This document shows, in pieces, positions 1 through 7,899 of a stretch of DNA of 39,238 bases. A program made the translations under genes and the position numbers. This DNA comes from Tychonema bourrellyi FEM_GT703. Lineage in GTDB: Bacteria; Cyanobacteriota; Cyanobacteriia; Cyanobacteriales; Microcoleaceae. The DNA lies in assembly GCF_002412335.2 (NCBI RefSeq), contig NZ_NXIB02000015.1:1-39238 (forward strand), given 5' to 3'. Position 1 is the stretch's first letter. The number at the start of each line of letters is the position of its first letter. The notes below the pieces were generated by a model. The model was not told the DNA's origin, did not search any database, and worked only from the letters and a program-made list of their open reading frames with translations.

Positions 1-63
1 AATGCCCAATGCCCAATGCCCAATGCCCAATGCCCAATGCCCCATTCCCCATTCCCCATTCCC
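1..63. repeat. Heptanucleotide tandem array (6x AATGCCC, 3x CATTCCC)
   Basis: Six consecutive AATGCCC units (1-42) run straight into three CATTCCC units (43-63) without losing the 7-nt register. The array ends 7 bp before the devC-like start codon. The open frame through it would add 23 low-complexity residues to DevC, but these are repeat translation, not a plausible protein N-terminus. Confidence 0.9.
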
Positions 64-70
64 AAAATTT

Positions 71-1225
71 ATGTTTCGTAAAACACCCCTTGCATGGTTA
101 CAAGTAACTAGAGAAAAAACCCGTCTTGCAGTTGCGATCGCAGGAATTGCCTTTGCAGACATCCTGATCTTCGTGCAACTAGGATTCCGAGATGCACTAT
201 TCGATTCTGCTGTTAAACCGCACCAAAGTTTACACACAGATTTAGTGTTAATCAACCCTCAATTTGAAACATTTGCTGCGGTAAAAAGTTTCAAAAGAGA
301 TAGATTATACCAAACACAAGGGTTTGAAGGAGTCGAATCTGTAACTTCTTTGCATATTGATATCGGACAGTGGCGCAATCCCACTAATCGTACTACTAGA
401 GCGATTTTAATTTTTGGCATTGATCCGGGAAGTATCACATTTAATCTGCCCGATGTCAATCAAAATCTGCATCAAATTCAAATGTTTAATCATGCCTTAT
501 TCGACCAATCTTCGAGGCCAGAATATGGAGATATTGCCCAAATAATTCAGAAAGAATCTACCCTCGAAACTGAACTAAACAAACGAAATATTAAAGTATC
601 AGGTGTGTTTACCCTTGGAACTTCTTTCACTGCTGATGGCAATGTGATAGTCAGTGATTCCACATTCATGAACTTATTTTCAGAACAAAAACCGGATGAA
701 ATTGATGTCGGTTTAATTAACCTTAAACCCGGTGCAGATATCAAAAAAGTCCAGTCAATGCTGAAAGCTGCTTTACCCGATGATGTCAAAGTTTTAACCT
801 TAGCAGAATTTGCGGATATCGAAAAAGCTTATTGGGCAAATGCTACTCCCATCGGCTTTATTTTTGGATTTGGAACCGTCATCGGATTCATTGTGGGTTT
901 GATTATTGTTTACCAAATTCTTTACTCTGATGTTTCCGATCACTTAGCTGAATATGCTACTTTAAAAGCAATGGGATATAGCGATGGATATTTAGTAGGA
1001 GTCTTAGTTCAAGAAGCTCTCCTATTAGCTGTTTTAGGTTTTATGCCAGGAATTGTGTTCGCAAATGGAATGTATTCCTTAGCACAATCTGCGACTTTAT
1101 TACCCATTGTAATGACCACAGATAGAGCAGTTTTCGTGTTAGGTTTGACGATTGTGATGTGTACTGGTTCCGGTGCGATCGCGCTTCGCAAACTCCAATC
1201 AGCCGATCCAGCAGATATTTTCTAA
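71..1225 (+). CDS. devC: DevC-like ABC exporter permease
   Basis: Inner-membrane subunit of a DevBCA-type (MacB/FtsX-like) exporter, the family that exports heterocyst glycolipids in Anabaena; paralogues occur in non-heterocystous cyanobacteria, so the substrate here is unknown. The 384-residue protein has one membrane segment near the N-terminus (about residues 18-40), a large periplasmic domain, and three C-terminal segments, the first beginning at ATPIGFIFGFG. This is the FtsX/MacB layout. I chose the ATG at 71 because an in-frame ATG at 2 only translates the heptamer array. A devA-like ATPase follows after 51 bp, so the two are probably co-transcribed. The membrane-fusion partner devB would lie upstream, outside the window. 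Confidence 0.9.
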   Translation: MFRKTPLAWLQVTREKTRLAVAIAGIAFADILIFVQLGFRDALFDSAVKPHQSLHTDLVLINPQFETFAAVKSFKRDRLYQTQGFEGVESVTSLHIDIGQWRNPTNRTTRAILIFGIDPGSITFNLPDVNQNLHQIQMFNHALFDQSSRPEYGDIAQIIQKESTLETELNKRNIKVSGVFTLGTSFTADGNVIVSDSTFMNLFSEQKPDEIDVGLINLKPGADIKKVQSMLKAALPDDVKVLTLAEFADIEKAYWANATPIGFIFGFGTVIGFIVGLIIVYQILYSDVSDHLAEYATLKAMGYSDGYLVGVLVQEALLLAVLGFMPGIVFANGMYSLAQSATLLPIVMTTDRAVFVLGLTIVMCTGSGAIALRKLQSADPADIF

Positions 1226-1276
1226 TCTGCATTCATCAGCGTTAATCTGCTGTCAAAAAAATCCCCAAAGATTACT

Positions 1277-2005
1277 ATGCAAACCCTAAATATTCCCGCT
1301 GAAAAAAACACCGCAACCGAACCAGTAATATCAGTCAAAAATCTCAATCACTACTTCGGCTCCGGCGCACTCAAAAAACAAGCCTTATTTGACATAAATC
1401 TCGATATCAACCCAGGAGAAATAGTAATTATGACGGGGCCCTCCGGCTCTGGCAAAACCACGTTATTAACGATGTTAGGAGGTCTGCGTTCTGCCCAAGA
1501 TGGTAGCCTCAAAATTCTCGGACAAGAAATACGCGGAGCTAGCACAAATAAATTAACTAAGCTCAGAAAGCAGATTGGTTATATTTTTCAAGCACACAAT
1601 CTGATGACTTTCTTGACGGCGAAACAAAATGTGCGAATGTCTTTGGAATTGCACAAGGAAATGCTAAATCAAAATATGGATGCTTTGTCAATAGCGATGT
1701 TGGAAGCTGTTGGTTTGGGAGACAGGGCGAATTATTACCCGGAAAATTTGTCGGGGGGACAGAAGCAAAGAGTTGCGATCGCGCGTGCGTTAGTCAGTCA
1801 CCCTAAAATAGTTTTAGCAGATGAACCAACGGCTGCTTTAGACAAAAAATCTGGGCGAGATGTGGTAGAAATTATGCAGACTCTAGCTAAAGAACAAGGT
1901 TGCACGATTTTGCTTGTCACCCATGATAATCGGATTCTGGATATTGCCGATCGCATTATCTACATGGAAGACGGCCGTTTAGTCACAAATCTCGCCGATC
2001 AATAG
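1277..2005 (+). CDS. devA: DevA-like ABC exporter ATP-binding subunit
   Basis: Cytoplasmic ATPase energising the neighbouring DevC permease. At 242 aa it has the usual DevA/LolD length. Visible motifs are Walker A GPSGSGKT (about 54-61), the ABC signature LSGGQ (158-162) followed by KQRVAIARAL, Walker B IVLADEPTAALD (178-189) and the switch histidine in LLVTHD. All catalytic residues are present, so it should be active. It lies 51 bp downstream of devC in the same direction, consistent with an operon. A hairpin follows about 50 bp after the stop. Substrate cannot be read from the sequence. Confidence 0.92.
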   Translation: MQTLNIPAEKNTATEPVISVKNLNHYFGSGALKKQALFDINLDINPGEIVIMTGPSGSGKTTLLTMLGGLRSAQDGSLKILGQEIRGASTNKLTKLRKQIGYIFQAHNLMTFLTAKQNVRMSLELHKEMLNQNMDALSIAMLEAVGLGDRANYYPENLSGGQKQRVAIARALVSHPKIVLADEPTAALDKKSGRDVVEIMQTLAKEQGCTILLVTHDNRILDIADRIIYMEDGRLVTNLADQ

Positions 2006-2058
2006 TGGTAGATTTAATTTCAAGTTAGTTAAGAAGAATAGGAACAGCCAAGGCTGTT

Positions 2059-2084
2059 AAGGGACTTTAGTTCTAAAGCCCCTT
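2059..2084. terminator. Hairpin between convergent devA and Uma2 genes
   Basis: Inverted repeat AAGGGACTTTAG / CTAAAGCCCCTT with a 2-nt centre and a single A.C mismatch. It sits between two convergent genes and could stop transcription from either side. There is no clear T-tract, so it may equally be a dispersed repeat; a related GGGCTTTAGT hairpin lies at 31417-31453. Confidence 0.35.
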
Positions 2085-2099
2085 GGCCCAGGGCTATAA

Positions 2100-2819
2100 C
2101 TACTCCGGTTCAATTCCCAAGGCCCGCAACTGGTCAGCTAATCGCTCTACCCGCTGTTGGGCTTGTTGGGCTTGTTCCTGGGCTTGTTGGGCTTGTTCCT
2201 GGGCTTGTTGGGCTTGTTCCTGGGCTTGCAACGCTGCTTCTTCCGGTGTGGGAACTAATTCCCCATCTGGACTAAAATAGCGCAATTTTCCCTCATGAAT
2301 TCCCAGATATAATTCCAGTATATCACTCCACAATCTACCAGATTCATTGGCGACAATGGCTTGGTATTCTTGACCGATTAAGCGAAAACCAGCTAGTTCA
2401 AAATCTTCTGGATCGAACCAAAAATATTCGGGAGTTCTAAACCGATTTTGATACAAGATTTTTTTCGCATTTCGGTCAACTTTTGCGGTGGATTCCGAAA
2501 GTAATTCTATAATTACATCGGGGTATTTACCATCTTCTTGCCAAACCACCCAAGATCGACGCGGACGTTTTTCCGTGTTCCTGACTAAGAAAAAATCAGG
2601 GCCGCGAAAATCCCGATTCCGCAATTGTTGTTCGCTGTAGTAAACTGTGAGGTTGGCTCCAATAAAAAAATTATTGCGATCGCGCCACAGCCATTCTAAA
2701 CAAGCAACTAATAAAGACAATTGTAAGTAATGTAAAGAACTTTCCATTTCAGGTTCGTCACTTTCAATTTTACTGGCATCTGGCATTATTGCTGCCAGTT
2801 CTAGAGCTGTAAACACCAT
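2100..2819 (-). CDS. Uma2 (DUF820) family nuclease-like protein with Gln-rich coiled-coil tail
   Basis: Member of the Uma2/DUF820 family, a PD-(D/E)XK-fold family greatly expanded in cyanobacteria with no settled role. The core covers residues 1-190. The fold's acidic and basic residues are seen in GPDFFLVR (Asp74-75), PDVIIELLSES (Asp101, Glu105) and the following Lys119-Lys120, then the typical PEYFWFDP. Residues 198-222 are four AQEQAQQ-like heptads encoded by an exact 21-nt tandem repeat and should form a coiled coil, ending in ERLADQLRALGIEPE, a tail common in this family. It is transcribed toward devA and stands alone. Confidence 0.85.
   Translation of the reverse strand: MVFTALELAAIMPDASKIESDEPEMESSLHYLQLSLLVACLEWLWRDRNNFFIGANLTVYYSEQQLRNRDFRGPDFFLVRNTEKRPRRSWVVWQEDGKYPDVIIELLSESTAKVDRNAKKILYQNRFRTPEYFWFDPEDFELAGFRLIGQEYQAIVANESGRLWSDILELYLGIHEGKLRYFSPDGELVPTPEEAALQAQEQAQQAQEQAQQAQEQAQQAQQRVERLADQLRALGIEPE
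2155..2231. repeat. 21-nt in-frame tandem repeat in the Uma2 gene
   Basis: A 21-nt unit (TTGTTGGGCTTGTTCCTGGGC) is repeated about 3.5 times. Each unit encodes one coiled-coil heptad on the minus strand. Gain or loss of units keeps the frame and only changes coiled-coil length. Confidence 0.85.
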
Positions 2820-2874
2820 CGCTGATTCCTCTTTTCAAGAAAATTCCGCACGCTGCGTCTATCTAAATATACCA

Positions 2875-2907
2875 AAATCCCCGACTTCTTGAAGAAGCCG
2901 GGGATTT
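2875..2907. repeat. Palindromic repeat of the CCCCGACTTCTTGAAG family
   Basis: Near-perfect 16-bp arms around one central base (one mismatch), lying 9 bp beyond the stop codon of the DUF2993 gene. Related palindromes sit at 14839-14871 and 35609-35627. Position suggests it can act as a terminator for the DUF2993 gene, but the family behaves as a dispersed repeat. Confidence 0.7.
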
Positions 2908-2916
2908 AAGTAAAAT

Positions 2917-3672
2917 TTATGGTTTGCCTTTGGGGAAATGATCGATGCCGGCCCAACCGTAAAAAACCAGCTCGTCATTTTGGACTCGACAGCGGTCTAC
3001 TCGTAGTTGAGTGCCTTCGAGGGCAAATTTGTCTAAATCTAGCAAGTTATTTACGTGGACAATTATCGCTTTGGCCAAGTCTACTGCTGCTTCGTCACCG
3101 CCGTAAGTAACGCTGACAAATTGGATTTTCCGCCGTTCTTCTACTTGCAATTGAGCAGTAATATCTATCTTGACTGATTCACTAGAATGGCCTACGATAA
3201 CCTGGGATTGAAGCCGAATTGATTTATCCGCACCGAAGCTGACTTCGGTGTTTTGAAACAGGAGAGATTTGTCTTGATAACTCAGCCGCTGAAGTTTTTC
3301 AACTACAAAAGGCGTATTGAATGAGGTGGTTAAATCTGACTTACTCAAAACTACTCGCATACTTGCCTGGGTAGGCTGGCGTAATTTCACCTGACCTGCA
3401 AAAATCGCTCCAAAATCAATGGAGAGTGCTTGCAAGTAGAGTTCCATTACTTCGATGCGAAGGCCGTTGTACATTAACATACCTTTGCCAATGAAGTCGA
3501 AACCGTCGATGCTTCCCTGTAATAGTTTGGCAACAGGTTCGACTCGGATGTTGGCTTCAGCCTTTTCCGAACGTTTGAATAAGGCCGCAATTGCAGCTCC
3601 TGCTACTTTGCTGACAAGGCGATCGCCACTTTGACCTTGAAAGGATGTACCGCTAAACAAAGCTGCTACCAT
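2917..3672 (-). CDS. DUF2993 (LmeA-like) phospholipid-binding protein
   Basis: Protein of 251 aa matching by eye the cyanobacterial DUF2993 family, related to the actinobacterial envelope lipid-binding protein LmeA. Its characteristic features are the N-terminal stretch with ERSEKAE/NIRVEPVAKLLQGSIDGFDF, then GLRIEVMELYLQALSIDFGAIF and the repeated beta-rich pattern after it. I see no signal peptide or membrane segment, so it is probably cytoplasmic or peripherally membrane-bound. It is monocistronic, upstream region 3673-3760 AT-rich. Function in cyanobacteria is not established; the family assignment is fairly secure, the lipid-binding role is inferred. Confidence 0.75.
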   Translation of the reverse strand: MVAALFSGTSFQGQSGDRLVSKVAGAAIAALFKRSEKAEANIRVEPVAKLLQGSIDGFDFIGKGMLMYNGLRIEVMELYLQALSIDFGAIFAGQVKLRQPTQASMRVVLSKSDLTTSFNTPFVVEKLQRLSYQDKSLLFQNTEVSFGADKSIRLQSQVIVGHSSESVKIDITAQLQVEERRKIQFVSVTYGGDEAAVDLAKAIIVHVNNLLDLDKFALEGTQLRVDRCRVQNDELVFYGWAGIDHFPKGKP

Positions 3673-3815
3673 TTATGCGTTTACTCAGTTACAGTCGCTA
3701 TTATAACCCCTGATTAAGAAATGTTAAAATAGCTTGTGCTTATGGACATTATAAGAATGAATTGTTTTGTTGGCGTGTATGGAAAACAACACTTCGACCC
3801 AAAGACACTTCCACA

Positions 3816-3858
3816 CTTCGACTACGCTCAGTGCGCGGTTCAGCCAGCGTAGTCGAAG
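3816..3858. repeat. Inverted repeat CTTCGACTACGCT / AGCGTAGTCGAAG
   Basis: Perfect 13-bp arms around a 17-nt centre, downstream of the pentapeptide gene. A 19-nt piece of its left half (CACTTCGACTACGCTCAGT) recurs exactly at 7221-7239 inside the tnpB coding sequence, so this is a mobile or copied repeat, not a local structure only. Confidence 0.8.
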
Positions 3859-3881
3859 GGAGTGCGCCGCATTTTTGAATT

Positions 3882-4472
3882 TCAAAGGCTGAGGGGGGTG
3901 CCTTGGAGACAGGCTCGATCGAGCAATGCACCATCCCAGACAGTTTGCTCGATCGCAGCACAGAGCAAATTCGCACCCGTCAGATTAGCGCCACGGAACA
4001 CGGCTCCATTCAGAATCGCTTCTTCCAAATCCGCTCCAGACAAATCAGCGCCGGACAAATTGGCATGACTCAAATCTGCGTGGTGCAAAACTGCCCTAGC
4101 AAAATTCACGGCCCGCAAATCGGCGCCACGAAAATCGACACCGCTCAAATCCACATTCCCGATCGCGGCTCCAGCCAAAAAAGCTCCCCCAAAACTTGCC
4201 TCAGAGAGTTGAGCATTCCCAAAGTAAGCTCCCCGCAAGTCAGCATTCCGAAAATCTGCGCCTCGCAAGTCAGCCCCGCTCAAGTCAGCGCCCCGCAGGT
4301 TTGCTCTCAGTATTGCTCGTTGCAAGTTAGCCCCAGCGAGATTAGCTCCACTCAAATTAGCTTGAGACAAATCGGCATCAGCGAGGTCAGAACCCGATAA
4401 GTCAGCGCCAGCTAAATGATAGCCGGCTAGCATTTTAATTTTGCCTTTGCAAATGGCTTCTATGTTAGTCAT
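3882..4472 (-). CDS. Pentapeptide-repeat protein
   Basis: Protein of 196 aa made almost wholly of A(D/N)LSX pentapeptide repeats (for example ADLSGADLRGADF), which fold as a right-handed quadrilateral beta-helix. Repeats start near residue 22 and continue to about residue 180, with one irregular stretch around YFGNAQLSEASFGGAFLAG. There is no signal peptide. The molecular role of such stand-alone cyanobacterial pentapeptide proteins is mostly unknown. The start codon lies inside a TTAGTCA heptamer array that also contains the stop codon of the upstream DICT gene (34 bp apart), so the two are likely one transcript. The array leaves no ordinary ribosome-binding site. Confidence 0.88.
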   Translation of the reverse strand: MTNIEAICKGKIKMLAGYHLAGADLSGSDLADADLSQANLSGANLAGANLQRAILRANLRGADLSGADLRGADFRNADLRGAYFGNAQLSEASFGGAFLAGAAIGNVDLSGVDFRGADLRAVNFARAVLHHADLSHANLSGADLSGADLEEAILNGAVFRGANLTGANLLCAAIEQTVWDGALLDRACLQGTPLSL

Positions 4473-4520
4473 TAGTTATTAGTCATTAGTCATTAGTCAT
4501 TAGTTATTAGTCATTAGTCA
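4465..4520. repeat. Heptamer array (8x TTAGTCA/TTAGTTA) spanning an intergenic gap
   Basis: Eight uninterrupted 7-nt units fill the whole gap between the DICT gene and the pentapeptide gene. The stop codon of the former (4507-4509) and the start codon of the latter (4470-4472) are both made of repeat sequence. Confidence 0.9.
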
Positions 4521-5943
4521 ATTGTTTGTTGTCAGTAGTTACCGAGGGAGCGCGATCGCCCAAATCTTCCAACCAGACATTCGGCAATTGACTAGGGCGA
4601 GTCGGTAACTCCATTAAACCCATTTCTGCCAGCCTCACCACGTTGCCGAGGGTTTCCACCAAAGCCGGATCGAAGCGAGTGCCACTGATGTCCCGGCACT
4701 TTTCCCAAGCTGCTGTCAAACCCAAAGCCGGACGATCGCCCCGCGCTTGAGTCCAGTCTTGAAAACAAGCAACCAAGCCCAAAATCCGGGAAGCAACGGG
4801 TGTCTCTTCGCCTCGCAAACCCTCTGGTCTGCCGCTGCCGTCCCAGTGTTCGAGTTTATGCTTGACAATTTCGGCTACAGGTGCTAGTTCCGGCATGGCT
4901 TGCAGGAGTTGGGAACCGATGAAACTGCGATCGCGCCAAAACGCCAAAGTCTGTTGGTCGAATTGATCGGAAGTTTGAGTGAAAACCTCATTTGGGGCCG
5001 AAACCAAGCCAACTCGAAACAGCAATCCCGCCAACCGCAACCGCCGCAACTGCAAAGTCGGCAAATCCAGAAGTTGACCCAAAGTTTCCGACAAAGCCGC
5101 CACTTGCAAAGACGCGGTGGGATTTGACCCATCGCGTTCATCGACGCGCTGGGCCATCCGCAGAAAAGCTTGTAGTTTATTCGCGTTTAAGTTGCGACTG
5201 ATGCGAAGGGCTTGACCTTCCAATTCCCACAAGTCACGGCTTTGGCGGTTAATTGCCACCATTTGCTGCTGAGAACTTTGCAGGTAAGTCACAATCCGGG
5301 TCACTACGCCACTAATGTCGGCAAGGGGCGGGCCAATGGTTGCGAGAATTTCTTGGTGAATTTGCAGTAATTTGTCTGCGAGATGGCGATCGTAATGTCG
5401 TGTTTGTTCTATAAAAATTTCTGCCGCCGCCGACACTAAGGATTGGTCAAATGACCATAAACCGTAGAATTTTCGCTCTGTATCGACTTCTGGCTTACCT
5501 TCTGGCAGGTATTCTTTGTGTGAAAGTTCGCGACAAAGCACCATTGCTTTGTAGGTTGGGGCGAGAATGATTAAATTCCATTCTGCGACTATGGGGTCGA
5601 TCGGATCAATATTGATTAAAGATACATTTTCTAATTGACCAGTTTTGTGGGTAGCGAAACCGCTGTCGGCTACTGCGCCGATGACAACGCGCCGAGAGGC
5701 ATTAGCAATATCAAAATAGCGATCGGCTTCCTGCAAATACCATTTTCCCTGCTGAAATGTCACCAAAACTAGGGGTTTGAGTTCGAGATCGTCCCCGCCA
5801 CTGGTTTGTAAAATGTGGTCTTCTAGGGCGTGACAGAGGGCTACTAGGGTGTTTTTGAAGTAGACCCCGTAGCTAGAAGGCAGTTTTCCGTCGGGGAGTG
5901 TAGCTTGTAGTCTGGCGAGAGTTGATTCTGGATTCATTAACAA
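4507..5943 (-). CDS. DICT sensory domain fused to a degenerate HD-GYP domain
   Basis: Protein of 478 aa. The first 180 residues match the DICT domain, a sensor often attached to GGDEF, EAL and two-component proteins. Residues about 280-440 align with HD-GYP phosphodiesterases: LRLAGLLFRVGL, LEHWDGSGRPEGLRGEETP, SRILGLV and FDPALVE. The HD dyad is replaced by Phe309-Arg310, the paired histidines by Lys363-Leu364 and GYP by GRP (371-373), so cyclic-di-GMP hydrolysis is unlikely. It may bind a ligand or partner instead. The start could be the ATG at 5943 or the third codon at 5937. Its last residues (LTND) are encoded by the heptamer array that leads into the pentapeptide gene. Confidence 0.8.
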   Translation of the reverse strand: MLMNPESTLARLQATLPDGKLPSSYGVYFKNTLVALCHALEDHILQTSGGDDLELKPLVLVTFQQGKWYLQEADRYFDIANASRRVVIGAVADSGFATHKTGQLENVSLINIDPIDPIVAEWNLIILAPTYKAMVLCRELSHKEYLPEGKPEVDTERKFYGLWSFDQSLVSAAAEIFIEQTRHYDRHLADKLLQIHQEILATIGPPLADISGVVTRIVTYLQSSQQQMVAINRQSRDLWELEGQALRISRNLNANKLQAFLRMAQRVDERDGSNPTASLQVAALSETLGQLLDLPTLQLRRLRLAGLLFRVGLVSAPNEVFTQTSDQFDQQTLAFWRDRSFIGSQLLQAMPELAPVAEIVKHKLEHWDGSGRPEGLRGEETPVASRILGLVACFQDWTQARGDRPALGLTAAWEKCRDISGTRFDPALVETLGNVVRLAEMGLMELPTRPSQLPNVWLEDLGDRAPSVTTDNKQLTND

Positions 5944-6069
5944 AACGCTGTGCCGGCTCTCAATCTATTGTAGCGGGCGATCGCACTTCTGAATCAATCA
6001 GTCAATTTTAGATTTTAGATTTTGGATTTTAGATTGGGTGCATCCCATTTTTGCAAATATATTCGTAGG

Positions 6070-6134
6070 GGCGAAGCATGACCGCAGACAATTTATTACT
6101 GATTATCAAAGATTTACTGCGGTCATGCTTTGCC
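6070..6134. repeat. Small palindromic element with 18-bp terminal inverted repeats
   Basis: GGCGAAGCATGACCGCAG at 6070-6087 is inverted at 6117-6134 with one mismatch; the 29-nt AT-rich centre carries no gene. It looks like a MITE or REP-like element downstream of the small membrane-protein gene. The preceding stretch 5944-6069 contains only GATTTTAGATTTTGGATTTTA-type simple repeats. Confidence 0.7.
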
Positions 6135-6160
6135 ATCACAAAATTGAGGTGCACTTTGTT

Positions 6161-6346
6161 CTATTTTTTCGTTGACTCAGAAATCAAATCGTCTTTATCA
6201 ACTTTCGGGATAAAATCAGGGCGTTCTTTCGATTCCCAACCGGGGAGGCGCTTAGAGTTGTACCAGGCGATCGAGCCGATACTAACCGCCGCCACAAATC
6301 CAACAAACAGAACTGCTAGAGGAATCGTGAAGTCATGTTCTACCAT
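6161..6346 (-). CDS. Small single-span membrane protein, possibly photosystem II-related
   Basis: A 61-residue protein with one N-terminal membrane helix (about residues 8-27, IPLAVLFVGFVAAVSIGSIA) followed by a charged cytoplasmic or stromal tail (SKRLPGWESKERPDF). An AGGA-like Shine-Dalgarno sequence lies upstream of the ATG at 6346. Size and layout resemble small cyanobacterial photosystem II accessory proteins of the Psb35 type, but I make that link from general appearance only. The gene stands alone; the overlapping plus-strand frame (6078-6362) is lower in quality and judged a shadow. Confidence 0.65.
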   Translation of the reverse strand: MVEHDFTIPLAVLFVGFVAAVSIGSIAWYNSKRLPGWESKERPDFIPKVDKDDLISESTKK

Positions 6347-6468
6347 TAGGTTAAAATCCTGATTTACGCTACTTTTGTCTAATTTTAAGTGCTAATGGCA
6401 TTTTGTTGATATGTCTGAAGACTGAAAAAATCAATAAATTACAGCCATAATAGCTGGTAAAAGTATAG

Positions 6469-7761
6469 TCATTTATAGGCATGGGAGGCTTCAAGTCCCT
6501 CCCCCTTCACTTTTACTTTGAGCGGATTAACCCGCCTCGGCTGAACTACGCAGCTCTCTATCCCATCGCTGAAGGCATTTGGGATTGCTTTTCTAAGGAT
6601 GTTGTACGAAGCGTTGATATCAGAATTAATTAACTGACCCGTCGATGTTTTGTACAAACCTCGCTTGATCCGTTTACCAGTGAACACAGTCTCTTTTTCG
6701 GTTTTTCCATAAACAGGAATTGGGTCTAAACACAGAAAATTGGCCCGTGAACTATAGGATTCTTCCTGCACAATTACCTTGATTCCCGCCAGCCGAGCTT
6801 TGTATTCCAACATCTCAATTAATCGAGAGTGAGGAATACTGACAAAATTTTGGTTGGTTTGTTTACCTAGATTGATATCGGTTTTCCACTGTGCATTTTT
6901 GCCGATTACCAGCGTTCCAATTTGGTTCACTACCAAATGGTCAACAATCACACGACTAGCATGATGCAAGTAATTATCAACTTTCTGATTACGACAGCGA
7001 GTTAATCGCTGAATTCTGGGTGAGGTTTGACGATTCCTTTTCAATTGGGATTGTAATCGGGATTTGCGTTTGTTGTAGAACTGGTTAATCGATTTTAATG
7101 GTCGCCCGTTAATCAACAAAGGAATAAATCCCGGTTGATTTGAAGTTAACGCCACTAAATTATCCAGTCCTAAATCAATACTAGCTACAGAGTTGGCATT
7201 GCCAAGGGTAGACTCCGGTTCACTTCGACTACGCTCAGTACAAGCATCATAAATCACCTCAATTACATAGGAATCACATTTCGGAACCAGTCTAACTTGA
7301 CAAATATGGTTGGGATTGAGTTGGGTTTTAATTGAAAGCTCAGTGCCGGAAAGCTTGATAATTCCTTTCTTTAACTGTTTGCTACTAATCGCTTGAATCG
7401 TGTAGACAAGAAGGTTTCGCCCTTTGGTTTTGTCTTTGTACTTTGGCAATTTTGGGCGACCAGTGAATTTTGAAGAGTCAGCCTTGTAAGCTTTAACTGC
7501 TTCAAAAAACGATTTCCAATTCTTGTCTAGCACCATTAAAATTTGCTGACTTACTTTAGCAGGCAAAGCCTTATATGCTTCGTGAGACTTCATCAATCGG
7601 TTCATTTCGTTGTAATTGACATAGCCCCACCCATAAATAAAACTCTGACGAATGACGTAATTGGCGGCATTGTAGAGGTTTTTGGACTTGAAAGCTAGTT
7701 CGTCTATTTGGGCGAAACGGTGTTCCGTTGATTTAATGATGTGCCTCTCTGTTAGTTGCAT
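6469..7761 (-). CDS. tnpB: TnpB-family RNA-guided nuclease (IS200/IS605-type), no TnpA
   Basis: 430-aa TnpB. The RuvC-like catalytic residues are present: Asp196 in ASIDLGLDN, Glu333/334 in VQEESYSS and Asp381 in NSDINASYN. The N-terminal part carries the helix-turn-helix and beta-barrel pattern usual for the family (GRPKLPKYKDK). The CxxC...CxxC zinc finger normally between RuvC II and III is absent; that region is NFLCLDPIPVYGKTEKE, as in the zinc-finger-less subgroup. Residues about 173-181 (ACTERSRSE) come from half of a dispersed repeat. No TnpA transposase is adjacent, so it is a solo element or remnant. TnpB proteins cut DNA using a guide RNA made from the element's right end. Confidence 0.9.
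   Translation of the reverse strand: MQLTERHIIKSTEHRFAQIDELAFKSKNLYNAANYVIRQSFIYGWGYVNYNEMNRLMKSHEAYKALPAKVSQQILMVLDKNWKSFFEAVKAYKADSSKFTGRPKLPKYKDKTKGRNLLVYTIQAISSKQLKKGIIKLSGTELSIKTQLNPNHICQVRLVPKCDSYVIEVIYDACTERSRSEPESTLGNANSVASIDLGLDNLVALTSNQPGFIPLLINGRPLKSINQFYNKRKSRLQSQLKRNRQTSPRIQRLTRCRNQKVDNYLHHASRVIVDHLVVNQIGTLVIGKNAQWKTDINLGKQTNQNFVSIPHSRLIEMLEYKARLAGIKVIVQEESYSSRANFLCLDPIPVYGKTEKETVFTGKRIKRGLYKTSTGQLINSDINASYNILRKAIPNAFSDGIESCVVQPRRVNPLKVKVKGEGLEASHAYK
6483..6503 (-). ncRNA. Candidate omega-RNA hairpin overlapping the 3' end of tnpB
   Basis: On the minus strand GGGAGG and CCTCCC form a perfect 6-bp stem with a 9-nt loop (GACTTGAAG), 12 nt before the tnpB stop codon. TnpB guide RNAs typically begin in the 3' part of tnpB and end in a hairpin near the element's right end, followed by the guide. 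The exact end and guide are not determined here; the guide would lie below about position 6470. Confidence 0.35.
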
Positions 7762-7899
7762 TTGAGACTTCCGTTCTTTGGGCTATGCGTATTCCTTGTT
7801 CAACACTCACAACAATATAATACCATTATTGTTTATAATTGCTTATAAACTCAATAAAGTTTTACAATACTTAGAGATAGAAAGTGAAGGGCTAATTTT

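Noticed and set aside
2..70. N-terminal extension of DevC
   Set aside because: The 23 residues are translated heptamers; the family-like start is the ATG at 71.
3903..4400. 165-codon plus-strand open frame
   Set aside because: Exact antisense shadow of the pentapeptide repeats; composition is an artefact of the repeat.
6078..6362. 94-codon plus-strand open frame
   Set aside because: Begins inside a palindromic element and is antisense to the more protein-like small membrane gene.
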